The notes beneath the pieces were generated by a model that did no database searches, had not been told where the DNA came from, and saw only the letters and a program-made list of their open reading frames with translations. A stretch of 64,000 nucleotides of DNA from Mycobacterium sp. SM1 (GTDB lineage Bacteria; Actinomycetota; Actinomycetes; Mycobacteriales; Mycobacteriaceae), in NCBI RefSeq assembly GCF_018361265.1, contig NZ_JAFLNH010000001.1, positions 682,001 to 746,000 of the forward strand. Reading direction: 5' to 3'. How positions within the stretch are numbered: position 1 is the stretch's first letter; each line of letters opens with the position of its first letter. Made by a program: the position numbers and the translations under genes. Of the stretch, positions 39,615-47,648 are shown piece by piece.

Positions 39615-39914
39615 GCTAATCCCCTTCGGTCTAACCTGCACGGTAACGATGCGCGGGTGCGCGTCCGCCTCCGGCAACCCGCCGGGGCTGCCCGACGGCT
39701 AACGCTCGGGCAACCGCCGTGCCGGCGACCGCGCGACTACCGGGCGGGGCTGGCACGGCACGGGGCCACGCATCCGCAGACTTTTCTCACGCGTCTCACG
39801 CGAGCCTGGCATATCCGGCACTGTGACACCCAGGCTGACCGCGCCGGTGAGCGCGGCTGTTCCCGAGACGGGCTCTTGCCGATACGGGCAAGAGTCATCG
39901 GGCACACTGAAGCG
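39615..39914. other. Divergent intergenic region between MMPL and DUF2630 genes
   Basis: This 300-bp region separates divergently transcribed genes and must hold both promoters. I see no tRNA, no inverted repeat of note and no convincing conserved promoter boxes. Confidence 0.4.
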
Positions 39915-40178
39915 GTGAGTGACGAACCGAAACCGACCGACAGCGACACGCTGACACGCATCCGCGACCTGGTGGCCGAGGAGAAGGCGCTGCGGGAGCA
40001 GTTGCTGCGCCACGAGATCACCCGTTCCGAGGAGCATGAGCGGCTGCGCCGGGTGGAGATCGAGCTCGACCAGTGCTGGGATTTGCTGCGGCAACGTCGG
40101 GCGCTGCGCGAGACCGGCCGGGACCCCAGTTCGGCGACCGTGCGCCCGCCGGGCCAGGTCGAGGACTACGGCGGCTGA
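39915..40178 (+). CDS. DUF2630 family protein (Rv0898c-like)
   Basis: The 87-aa acidic, helical protein starts VSDEPKPTDSDTLTRIRDLV and contains ELDQCWDLLRQRRALR, the conserved core of DUF2630. It has the same length as H37Rv Rv0898c. The GTG start is chosen because the upstream frame has no family similarity. It is predicted to be mostly coiled helix and soluble. Function unknown. The FAD oxidoreductase gene follows 14 bp downstream, as in H37Rv. Confidence 0.88.
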   Translation: MSDEPKPTDSDTLTRIRDLVAEEKALREQLLRHEITRSEEHERLRRVEIELDQCWDLLRQRRALRETGRDPSSATVRPPGQVEDYGG

Positions 40179-40192
40179 GGAGCGGCCCGGGG

Positions 40193-41770
40193 ATGGCAGC
40201 CGGCCCGGCACGGGGTTTCGACGCAATTGTCGTGGGCGGTGGGCACAACGGCCTGGTGGCCGCCGGCTATCTGGCCCGGGCGGGCCTGCGGGTGCGACTG
40301 TTGGAACGGCTGGACCATGTCGGGGGCGCGGCGGTGTCGGTGCGGGCGTTCGAGGGTGTCGACGCCCTGTTGTCGCGCTACGCCTATCTCGTCAGCCTGT
40401 TGCCGCAACGCATCATCGACGACCTGGGCGCTCCCGTGCGGTTAGCCCGGCGGGGCTATTCGTCATATACCCCCGACCCGGCCACCGGCGGCAAGACGGG
40501 CCTACTGATCGGACCGCCGGCGATGGGAACGTTCGAGGCGATCGGCGCCGCCGCCGACAAGCCCGCGTTTGCCGAGTTCTATCGGCGCTGTCGGCTGGTG
40601 ACCGAGCGGCTGTGGCCGACGCTGACCGAGCCGCTGCGCACCCGGCACGAGGCCCGCCGGCATGTCCTCGGGAACGCCGACCCCGGGGCCGCGGCCGCGT
40701 GGCACGCCATGACCGAGCAGCCGATCGGGCATGCCATCGCCAATGCAGTGGGCCATGATCTGGTCGGCGGCGTGATCGCCACCGACGCGCTGATCGGCAC
40801 CTTCGCCCGCCTTGAGGACCAGTCATTGCAGCAGAACATCTGCTTTCTGTATCACCTGCTCGGCGCCGGCACCGGAAGATGGGATGTCCCGATCGGCGGG
40901 ATGGGTTCGGTGACGACGGCCCTGGCGGCCGCGGCCATCGGCTACGGCGCCGAGATCATCACTGGCGCGGATGTTTACGCAGTGAGCCCCGACGGCGAGG
41001 TGCGCTACCGCCACGGCGGCCAAGAGCACCTGGTCCATGGCCGATTCGTCTTGGCCGGTGTCACCCCAGTGGTGCTGGCGCGTTTGCTGGGCGACCCCCC
41101 GCCACCGCTGGCCCAGGGGTCGCAGGTCAAGGTGAACATGCTGCTGCGGCGGCTGCCCCGGTTGCGCGACAACCGGGTGGCGCCGCAGCAGGCATTCGGG
41201 GGGACATTCCACGTCAACGAGGCCTGGAGCCAGCTGCAAACCGCGTACTCGCGGGCCGCCGCCGGATGCCTGCCGGATCCGCTGCCGTGCGAGGCCTACT
41301 GCCATTCAGTGACCGACCCGAGCATCCTGTCGCCCCGACTGCGTGACCTTGGCGCTCAGGCGCTGACCGTATTCGGCCTGCACACACCGCATTCGGTGTT
41401 TAGCCACAGCGACCCCGGCTCGTTGCGCCAGCAGCTCACCGAGTCGGTGCTGGCCTCGCTGAACTCCGTTTTGGCCGAGCCGATTCAGAATGTGTTGATG
41501 GCCGATGCGCATGGTCAGCCCTGTGTCGAGACGACGACCACCGTGGATTTGGATCGCACGCTGATGATGAGCAATGGCAACATCTTTCACGGCGCATTGT
41601 CCTGGCCGTTCGCCGACGACGACGAGCCGCTGGATACCCCGGCGCGGCGATGGGGGGTGGCCACCGGCCACGAGCGGATCCTGTTGTGCGGCTCCGCGGC
41701 CCGCCGCGGCGGAGCGGTCTCCGGTATCGGCGGTCACAACGCCGCGATGGCGGTGCTCGCGTCGCGTTGA
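40193..41770 (+). CDS. Phytoene-desaturase-like FAD oxidoreductase (Rv0897c-like)
   Basis: The 525-aa flavoprotein has an N-terminal dinucleotide-binding motif IVVGGGHNGLVAAGYLARAG, LERLDHVGGAAVS (second strand acidic end) and a C-terminal FAD contact region GSAARRGGAVSGIGGHNAA. It belongs to the NAD(P)/FAD-dependent oxidoreductases related to phytoene desaturases and matches H37Rv Rv0897c in context. The substrate is unknown; no carotenoid genes are nearby. The start MAAGPARGFDAIV is chosen because the motif follows directly; the frame extends upstream into the previous gene. Confidence 0.87.
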   Translation: MAAGPARGFDAIVVGGGHNGLVAAGYLARAGLRVRLLERLDHVGGAAVSVRAFEGVDALLSRYAYLVSLLPQRIIDDLGAPVRLARRGYSSYTPDPATGGKTGLLIGPPAMGTFEAIGAAADKPAFAEFYRRCRLVTERLWPTLTEPLRTRHEARRHVLGNADPGAAAAWHAMTEQPIGHAIANAVGHDLVGGVIATDALIGTFARLEDQSLQQNICFLYHLLGAGTGRWDVPIGGMGSVTTALAAAAIGYGAEIITGADVYAVSPDGEVRYRHGGQEHLVHGRFVLAGVTPVVLARLLGDPPPPLAQGSQVKVNMLLRRLPRLRDNRVAPQQAFGGTFHVNEAWSQLQTAYSRAAAGCLPDPLPCEAYCHSVTDPSILSPRLRDLGAQALTVFGLHTPHSVFSHSDPGSLRQQLTESVLASLNSVLAEPIQNVLMADAHGQPCVETTTTVDLDRTLMMSNGNIFHGALSWPFADDDEPLDTPARRWGVATGHERILLCGSAARRGGAVSGIGGHNAAMAVLASR

Positions 41771-41806
41771 CGCGGTGCCCGCGCGTAGACCGCCCGCCGG
41801 CTTCGA

Positions 41807-43108
41807 CTACCGCGCGTCAATGGTGATGTAGTCGCGCTTGCGGTGCCCGACGTAGATCTGGCGCGGACGGCCGATCTTGCTGTCACCCTCGTCGTGCATC
41901 TCGCGCCAGTGCGCGATCCAGCCCGGCAGTCGGCCCAACGCGAACAACACGGTGAACATGCGGGTAGGAAACCCAAGAGCCCGGTAGATCAGCCCGGTGT
42001 AGAAGTCGACGTTTGGGTAGAGCTTGCGCTCGATGAAGTAGTCGTCAGACAGCGCCGCTTCCTCCAGAGCCTTGGCGATCTGCAGCAGGTCGTCATCGCC
42101 GCCCACCTTGGCGAGGATCTTGTCGGCCTGCTCCTTGACGATCCGCGCCCGCGGATCGTAGTTCTTGTAGACGCGGTGGCCGAAGCCCATCAGCTTGACA
42201 CCGGCCTCGCGATTCTTCACCTTGCGGACGAATTCGCCGACGTTGCCGCCACTTTCGCGGATCTGCTCGAGCATCTCGAGCACCGCCTGGTTGGCGCCGC
42301 CGTGCAGCGGTCCCCACAGCGCGTTGATTCCGCCCGAGATGGATGTGAACAGGTTAGCCCGCGACGACCCGACGAGCCGCACCGTGGAGGTCGAGCAGTT
42401 CTGCTCATGGTCGGCGTGCAGGATGAACAGCATGTCAAGCGCCCGGGCGACTTCGGGGTCCACCTCATAGGGCTCGGCCGGCAGCCCGAACGTCATCCGC
42501 AGGAAGTTTTCCACCAGTGTCAGGGTGTTGTCCGGGTAGAGGAACGGCTGGCCGACCGACTTCTTGTAGGCGTAGGCGGCGATCGTGGGCAGCTTGGCCA
42601 ACAACCGGATCGTGGACAGCTCGACCTGACCGTTATCCATCGGGTCCAAGGAGTCCGGGTAGTACGCCGACAATGCGTTGACCACGCTGGACAGCACCGG
42701 CATCGGATGCGCATTGCGGGGAAAGCCGTCGAAGAAGCGTTTGAGGTCCTCGTGCAGCATGGTGTGGCGCTGGATTTGGCGGGTGAAAGCCGCCAGCTGC
42801 TCCATGCTCGGCAACTCGCCGTAGATCAGCAGGTAGCTGACTTCGATGAAGGTTGATTTCTCGGCGAGCTGCTCAATCGGATAGCCGCGGTAGCGCAGGA
42901 TACCGGCGTCGCCGTCAATGTAGGTGATCGCACTTTTGGTCGAGGCGGTATTGACGTAGCCGAGGTCGAAGGTGGTGTATCCGGTCGTTGCCAGCAGCGA
43001 GCCCAGCGCAATGCCGTCGGCTCCCTCAGTGGCGTGGACAATCGGCAAGTCCACCTCGCCTCCCGGGTACCGGAGGGTGGCGGTGTCGGTGTCGTCGGTA
43101 GCGGCCAC
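41807..43108 (-). CDS. gltA2: Citrate synthase 1
   Basis: The 433-aa enzyme condenses oxaloacetate and acetyl-CoA in the TCA cycle. Sequence features are [16 protein letters not shown], the catalytic His regions in [14 protein letters not shown] and [15 protein letters not shown], and the C-terminal [13 protein letters not shown]. It is almost the length of H37Rv GltA2 (431 aa) and very similar. The start is GTG at 43108 (VAATDDTD), with GGGG about 6 nt upstream. The upstream region carries a threefold GTTTTAC motif. A second citrate synthase, citA, is 2.7 kb away. Confidence 0.96.
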   Translation of the reverse strand: MAATDDTDTATLRYPGGEVDLPIVHATEGADGIALGSLLATTGYTTFDLGYVNTASTKSAITYIDGDAGILRYRGYPIEQLAEKSTFIEVSYLLIYGELPSMEQLAAFTRQIQRHTMLHEDLKRFFDGFPRNAHPMPVLSSVVNALSAYYPDSLDPMDNGQVELSTIRLLAKLPTIAAYAYKKSVGQPFLYPDNTLTLVENFLRMTFGLPAEPYEVDPEVARALDMLFILHADHEQNCSTSTVRLVGSSRANLFTSISGGINALWGPLHGGANQAVLEMLEQIRESGGNVGEFVRKVKNREAGVKLMGFGHRVYKNYDPRARIVKEQADKILAKVGGDDDLLQIAKALEEAALSDDYFIERKLYPNVDFYTGLIYRALGFPTRMFTVLFALGRLPGWIAHWREMHDEGDSKIGRPRQIYVGHRKRDYITIDAR

Positions 43109-43155
43109 AACAACCCCTTTGCGCTCGTCTCACTGCTGACAACGCTGGCCTTGCC

Positions 43156-43192
43156 AGGTTTTACTAGGTTTTACAGGTGCGTTTTACTAGGT
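43156..43192. promoter_or_regulatory. Threefold GTTTTAC repeat upstream of gltA2
   Basis: GTTTTAC occurs at 43158, 43168 and 43181 (GTAAAAC in the gltA2 direction), spaced 10 and 13 bp, the last two followed by CAGGT or TAGGT. It lies about 50-85 bp upstream of the gltA2 start in otherwise GC-rich DNA, so it could be an operator for a regulator bound on one DNA face. No known mycobacterial motif is matched. Confidence 0.35.
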
Positions 43193-43301
43193 GCGCACCG
43201 TCGAAGGTAGTCGCTGTCGCGGCAGCGCGCCCGCCCGGGGCGGCGATAGCGCCGTCTGAGCTGCACCACCGACGATCCCCAGCCCGACCGGGTAAGGCCC
43301 G

Positions 43302-43450
43302 TTCACGGCGCGCATCGTCGCCACGCCCGGCTCAATCGCGCAGCTCCTCCTCGCGCCGCTTCACGGCGCGCATCGTCGCCACGCCCGGCTCAATCGCGCA
43401 GCTCCTCCTCGCGCCGCTTCACGGCGCGCATCGTCGCCACGCCCGGCTCA
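43302..43450 (-). repeat. MIRU-like tandem repeat, 58-bp unit, about 2.6 copies
   Basis: Units start at 43302, 43360 and 43418; the last is partial and ends in the pdxH stop codon. Copies are identical over their shared length. Read in the pdxH direction, each unit contains TGAGCCGGGCGTGG after the stop and a short frame MRAVKRREEELRD ending at the next TGA, similar to mycobacterial interspersed repeats. It has no spacers of the kind found in CRISPR arrays. Confidence 0.88.
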
Positions 43451-44104
43451 GGGCTGGAGCCGCTCGACACGATCGCCGATGACCCGAATCCGGTTGTGCA
43501 GCCGGTTTTCCCGGCCCTGCCAAAATTCGACCACGTCGGGCGCGATGAGATAACCGCCCCAATCCGGTGGCACCGGGATGTGCTCTTCGCGCGCGAAGCG
43601 TGCGGTCACCTCAGCCAACTGATCGAGCAGCGCCTCGCGCGACGCGATGGGCTGGGACTGGTGTGACGCCCAGGCGCCCAGCTGGGAGCCACGCGGCCGC
43701 TTGGACCAGTACTCCTCGGTGGCCCGCCGGCTGACCTTACTGACCCGCCCGCGGATGTGGAATTGACGGCCCAGCCGGTACCAGGGAAACGTCGCCGCAG
43801 CATACGGCGTCGCCGCCAGCTCGGCGGCCTTCGCCGATTCATAGCTAGTGAAGAAGGTGATGCCGCTCTCGTCCGCGTCTTTGCACAGCACCGATCGGGT
43901 AACCGGCCGACCCGACGCCACGGTAGCCAGCACCATGGCGTTGGGCTCGGCGATTCCGGCGCGTTCGGCGTCATCGATCCACCGGCGGAACAACGCGAGC
44001 CAGCCGTCCTCGAGCCAATTAACGTCGAGATCGCCGCAGCCGTCTTTTTCCGGCCCATATTCCACCCGCATTGCCGCTAGCCGCTCCCTCTCCGGACCCG
44101 CCAC
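43448..44104 (-). CDS. pdxH: Pyridoxamine 5'-phosphate oxidase
   Basis: The 219-aa FMN enzyme oxidises PNP/PMP to pyridoxal phosphate. Motifs include [57 protein letters not shown] and the C-terminal [14 protein letters not shown], which carries the phosphate and FMN contacts. The start is GTG 44104 ([17 protein letters not shown]), by alignment to the N-terminus of known PdxH; ATG 44071 is an alternative. An insertion element begins 13 bp upstream of this GTG, so the native promoter has been displaced. The stop lies inside a 58-bp repeat. Confidence 0.9.
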   Translation of the reverse strand: MAGPERERLAAMRVEYGPEKDGCGDLDVNWLEDGWLALFRRWIDDAERAGIAEPNAMVLATVASGRPVTRSVLCKDADESGITFFTSYESAKAAELAATPYAAATFPWYRLGRQFHIRGRVSKVSRRATEEYWSKRPRGSQLGAWASHQSQPIASREALLDQLAEVTARFAREEHIPVPPDWGGYLIAPDVVEFWQGRENRLHNRIRVIGDRVERLQP

Positions 44105-44117
44105 CAGCCCAACGCTA

Positions 44118-44815
44118 CTAAAGCGTGCCGAACAACTGGCTGCGATCGAGGCGTGTGAGCAGTAAAGCGATTTGGCTGAGGTAGAGGAAGCCTTCGTGGG
44201 CGGCCAGCGTGGTTTCGTAGTGGCGGTCGAGGCGGCGGCAGTGGTTGATCCAGCCGTCGGTGCGTTCGACCATCCAGCGGGCGGGGTTGGTCGATGAACC
44301 CGTGACCGGGTTTGGGCCCGGACACCACATCCACCCTGGCGCCGGGCCCGGCGGCGGCACGGGTCACCGACTGGCCGGTGTGGCCCTTGTCCACCCACAC
44401 GTGGCTGATGGTCGGCGCGACCCGCTTGGCCTTACCCAGCAGCGTGGGGAATGCTGCCCGGTCCTGCACGTCGGCTGCGGTGACGATAGCGGCGACCAGC
44501 ACAGCGTTGGTGTCGACGAGGACATGGCGTTTGACACCGTCGACCTTCTTGGCGCCGTCGAGCCCGCGTGGCCCGGCCACCGGGAACGCTTTGAGGCTGG
44601 AGGAATCACCGACGGCTGCGCTGCGTCGTCGGCGCCGCCCCGATCGGGCGCGGACCTCGCCGCCGACCGTGGTGGGGATTCGCGCCACCGCTGCGGTGGG
44701 CGGGGCCGAGCGCCCTTGGGGCGTGTGGGCACCAGGAAGCCGGCGATGCGCGCCCACGCGGTATCGGACAGATCCGAGCGGTACCAGCGCCGCGAGCCAG
44801 GTTTGGGGTCACATG
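44118..44815 (-). pseudogene. IS5-family transposase remnant
   Basis: Pieces of a DDE transposase lie in at least three frames. The N-terminal piece is RRWYRSDLSDTAWARIAGFL (from about 44810). The middle piece is DSSSLKAFPVAGPRGLDGAKKVDG-type with KRHVLVDTNAVLVAA and VDKGHTGQS. The C-terminal piece is [20 protein letters not shown], ending [14 protein letters not shown]. The middle of the catalytic core appears to be deleted. The stop codon lies in the left inverted repeat. It cannot encode an active enzyme. Confidence 0.8.
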
Positions 44816-44889
44816 AGCGCACATCGCCATCAGGAGTACCGACACGCTTGCGCCGTGTTGTCGGTGTCGTGTGAGACGCTGGTCGGCGA

Positions 44890-45560
44890 TGGCGCGGTCC
44901 GAAGACGCCGGCCGGGTCCTCGCCGTCGATGCTCACGGCGGGGTCGAGGTGGTGGTGACCGGCTTGTGCTGGCGGGACGCGGTGTGCCAGCAAGTATTCG
45001 AGGAAGCCGCCGTCGATTTGGGCAAGGGCCTTGGCCAGCGGGCTCAAACAGCAACGACGCTTGTCGAAGTCGTTGTCACGCAAGAAGAAAGGATCACGCA
45101 ACCGCAAGGATGCCGCCGCCCGGTTGGGCCGGCGTCACCACCGTGTGGCCAATGTGCGCCGCCATGTCCTGCACCACCTACCCGGCGGGCTGGTCAAGAC
45201 CCACGACCGGATCGTCATCGAAAACCTGAACGTGACAGGAATGCTGGCCAACCACCGGCTGGCCCGCGCGATCTGCGATGCCGGCTGGTCAGAGTTCGCT
45301 CGAATGCCGCGCTACCAGCAGGCCTGGCGCGGCGGGCGGCTCGTCGAGGCCGACCGCTGGCATCCCTCGACCCGGCTGTGCCCGTTGACGCGGGGCGGTC
45401 AAACACCGAGCTGGCCCTGGCCGATCGGGTGTTCAGCTGTGGGTGCGGGCATACCGCCGACCCAGACACCAACGCGGCGACGAATCTGGCCCGCCGGGGC
45501 CGCACCCATCACCCGAACCGATCCCCGGGCCCCCAAGCAGGAGGCCGGGCCACCACTGCC
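44890..45560 (+). pseudogene. TnpB-type (IS200/IS605 or IS607) protein remnant
   Basis: A recognisable stretch is LKQQRRLSKSLSRKKKGSRN, then LVKTHDRIVIENLNVTGMLA (RuvC-like region) and a garbled ADRWHPSTRLCPL. After a frameshift comes the zinc-finger end FSCGCGHTADPDTNAATNLA. The N-terminal third is not recognisable and the first CxxC of the finger is damaged. TnpB is the RNA-guided nuclease ancestor of Cas12; this copy is inactive. The left boundary is approximate. Confidence 0.72.
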
Positions 45561-45777
45561 CGCCGACGGGACGGCGCTGGCCAACACCCACGTGTTGGTG
45601 AAAACCAGCCCGGATGACGCGGGAACCGACCTTCACACCGCGCCCGCGGCCTGAACCCAGGAACGCCCGAGAATGGCGGCGCCGAACCTCAACCCAGTTG
45701 TTCGACACGCTTTAGCGGCCGCTATCCTCGACCGGACCGGTAGCGATGGTCGAAGAGCGGGGTGCGAGAATCCCCGT

Positions 45778-46896
45778 ATGACGGTTGTCCCTGAGAATTT
45801 TGTCGCCGGCCTGGACGGGGTGGTGGCTTTCACCACCGAGATCGCTGAGCCGGATAAGGACGGCGGCGCGCTGCGCTACCGCGGCGTCGACATCGAGGAT
45901 TTGGTGAGCCGACAGGTCACCTTCGGCGATGTGTGGGCGTTGCTGGTGGATGGCAAATTCGGTCGCGGGCTGCCCCCGGCCGAGCCGTTCCCGCTGCCGA
46001 TCCACAGCGGCGACGTGCGCGTCGACGTCCAGGCCGGGCTGGCGATGCTGGCACCCATCTGGGGATATCAGCCGCTGCTTGACGTCGATGACGCCACCGC
46101 CCGCGAGCAGCTAGCCCGGGCATCGGTGATGGCGCTGTCGTATGTCGCGCAGTCAGCGCGCGGCATCTACCAACCGGCGGTTCCACAACGGATCATCGAC
46201 GAGTGCCCAACTGTCACAGCACGTTTCATGACACGCTGGCAGGGGGAGCCCGACCCACGCCATATCGAGGCCGTCGACGCGTATTGGGTGTCGGCCGCTG
46301 AGCACGGGATGAGCGCCTCCACGTTCACCGCACGGGTGATCGCCTCGACGGGTGCGGACGTGGCAGCGGCGTTGTCCGGAGCGATCGGCGCGATGAGCGG
46401 CCCGCTGCACGGGGGTGCACCGGCCCGGGTGCTGCCCATGCTGGAGGAAGTTGAACGGACCGGTGACGCCCGCGGCCTGATCAAGAGAATTCTGGACCGC
46501 GGAGAAAAGCTGATGGGGTTCGGGCATCGGGTCTACCGTGCCGAGGACCCCAGGGCGCGGGTATTGCGGGCAACCGCTAAACGGTTGGGTGCGCCGCGCT
46601 ATGAAGTGGCGCTGGCCGTGGAACAGGCGGCGCTCTCCGAGTTGCGGGAGCGGCGTCCCGACCGGGCGATTGAAACCAACGTCGAGTTCTGGGCGGCCGT
46701 GGTGCTGGACTTCGCCCGGGTGCCGGCCAAGATGATGCCCGCGATGTTCACCTGTGGCCGCACCGCCGGATGGTGCGCTCATATCCTTGAACAGAAAAGG
46801 CTGGGCAAACTGGTGCGCCCGTCGGCGATCTATGTGGGCCCGGGCCCCCGCAGCCTGGAGTCCGTCGAGGGCTGGAACGAGGTTCGCATGCCCTGA
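45778..46896 (+). CDS. citA: Citrate synthase CitA
   Basis: The 372-aa citrate synthase-family enzyme is close in length to H37Rv CitA (373 aa). Catalytic regions are GPLHGGAPARVLPMLEEV and [16 protein letters not shown]; the C-terminus reads MFTCGRTAGWCAHILEQKRL. The start is MTVVPENFV at 45778; the frame is open upstream into the inverted repeat of the insertion element. The element ends 62 bp upstream, so its promoter may lie in that short stretch or in the element. It provides a second citrate synthase besides gltA2. Confidence 0.95.
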   Translation: MTVVPENFVAGLDGVVAFTTEIAEPDKDGGALRYRGVDIEDLVSRQVTFGDVWALLVDGKFGRGLPPAEPFPLPIHSGDVRVDVQAGLAMLAPIWGYQPLLDVDDATAREQLARASVMALSYVAQSARGIYQPAVPQRIIDECPTVTARFMTRWQGEPDPRHIEAVDAYWVSAAEHGMSASTFTARVIASTGADVAAALSGAIGAMSGPLHGGAPARVLPMLEEVERTGDARGLIKRILDRGEKLMGFGHRVYRAEDPRARVLRATAKRLGAPRYEVALAVEQAALSELRERRPDRAIETNVEFWAAVVLDFARVPAKMMPAMFTCGRTAGWCAHILEQKRLGKLVRPSAIYVGPGPRSLESVEGWNEVRMP

Positions 46897-47014
46897 GGCT
46901 CGGTTGTCGGTGCCCCTTGGTTGGCTAGGCCACGCCGCGATAACAGTTCATCGCGGGCGGGGTCAATACCCGTAGGCCCGCCAGGGCCACCACGCCCACA
47001 CCCAGGAGGCCATT

Positions 47015-47464
47015 ATGGCGATCCATGTTGAACCCGCCCTGTCCCCGCACCTCGTCGTCGACGACGCCGCCGCGGCGATCGACTTCTACGTCAAAGCATT
47101 CGACGCCGTCGAGCTGGGGCGCGTGCCCCGCCCCGACGGCAAGCTGATCCACGCCGCGCTGCGCGTCAACGGTTTCACGGTGATGCTCAACGACGATTTC
47201 CCGGAAGTGTGTGGCGGCAAATCGATGACGCCGAAATCACTGGGCGGCACCCCAGTCACCATCCACCTTACGGTCACCGACGTCGACGCGAAGTTCCAGC
47301 GCGCACTTGACGCCGGCGCCACCGTGGTAGCGCCGTTACAGGATCAGTTCTGGGGCGATCGCTACGGTGTGCTGGAAGATCCGTTCGGCCACCGCTGGTC
47401 GCTGGGACAGCCGGTACGCGAGGTCAGCATGGACGAGATCGCCGCGGCGATGGCCGGGTCTTAA
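47015..47464 (+). CDS. VOC (glyoxalase/bleomycin-resistance fold) family protein
   Basis: The 149-aa protein has two beta-alpha-beta-beta-beta units (SPHLVVDDAAAAIDFYVKAFDAVELGR and VTIHLTVTDVDAKFQRALDAGATV) and a late Glu in YGVLEDPFGHRWSLG typical of metal-binding VOC proteins of the PhnB-like group. It corresponds to H37Rv Rv0887c. The substrate is unknown. In H37Rv the sphingomyelinase gene Rv0888 lies between it and citA; it is missing here. It converges on fprB across a long hairpin. Confidence 0.85.
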   Translation: MAIHVEPALSPHLVVDDAAAAIDFYVKAFDAVELGRVPRPDGKLIHAALRVNGFTVMLNDDFPEVCGGKSMTPKSLGGTPVTIHLTVTDVDAKFQRALDAGATVVAPLQDQFWGDRYGVLEDPFGHRWSLGQPVREVSMDEIAAAMAGS

Positions 47465-47513
47465 CCCCACGATGGCGATGGTCACATCGGCTACATGCGT
47501 CGCCGGACAGAAG

Positions 47514-47578
47514 ATGCGCTATATGCCCGTCTCCGAGCGATTTCACGGCGGACTCGCTCGGAGACGGGCATAGCGCAT
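47514..47578. terminator. Long inverted repeat, probable bidirectional terminator
   Basis: Left arm ATGCGCTATATGCCCGTCTC and onwards to 47540 pairs with 47554-47578 around a 13-nt loop. The stem is about 25 bp with one 2-nt bulge. It lies between the convergent VOC and fprB genes, where a terminator for both is expected. There is no U-tract on either side, as is common in mycobacteria. Confidence 0.65.
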
Positions 47579-47592
47579 TCCCGTCTGAGTGG

Positions 47593-47648
47593 GGCTCGTG
47601 TGCCAGATGTGGCTAAGCTAGGCTCGTGTGCCAGATGGGGCTAAGCTA
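47593..47648. repeat. 28-bp tandem duplication at the fprB 3' end
   Basis: Units 47593-47620 and 47621-47648 are direct repeats (GGCTCGTGTGCCAGATG...) that differ at one base. The second unit contains the fprB stop codon and the last codons, so a copy of the gene end has been duplicated downstream of the stop. Confidence 0.8.

Larger units (their letters stand above)
44118..45715. mobile_element. Decayed insertion element with 22-bp terminal inverted repeats
   Basis: Imperfect terminal inverted repeats (CTAAAGCGTG-C/T-CGAACAACTGG, 21 of 22 matching) lie at 44118-44139 and 45694-45715. Between them are a frameshifted IS5-family transposase on the minus strand and a frameshifted TnpB on the plus strand. 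The simplest reading is an IS5-type element that was invaded by, or carries, a TnpB element; both are dead. It separates pdxH from citA. Confidence 0.8.

Noticed and set aside
43302..43450. CRISPR-like array next to pdxH
   Set aside because: Direct tandem copies of a 58-bp unit with no spacers.
45031..45654. Intact RNA-guided nuclease (TnpB) gene
   Set aside because: The frame breaks before the zinc finger and the N-terminal third is unrecognisable, so it is a pseudogene.
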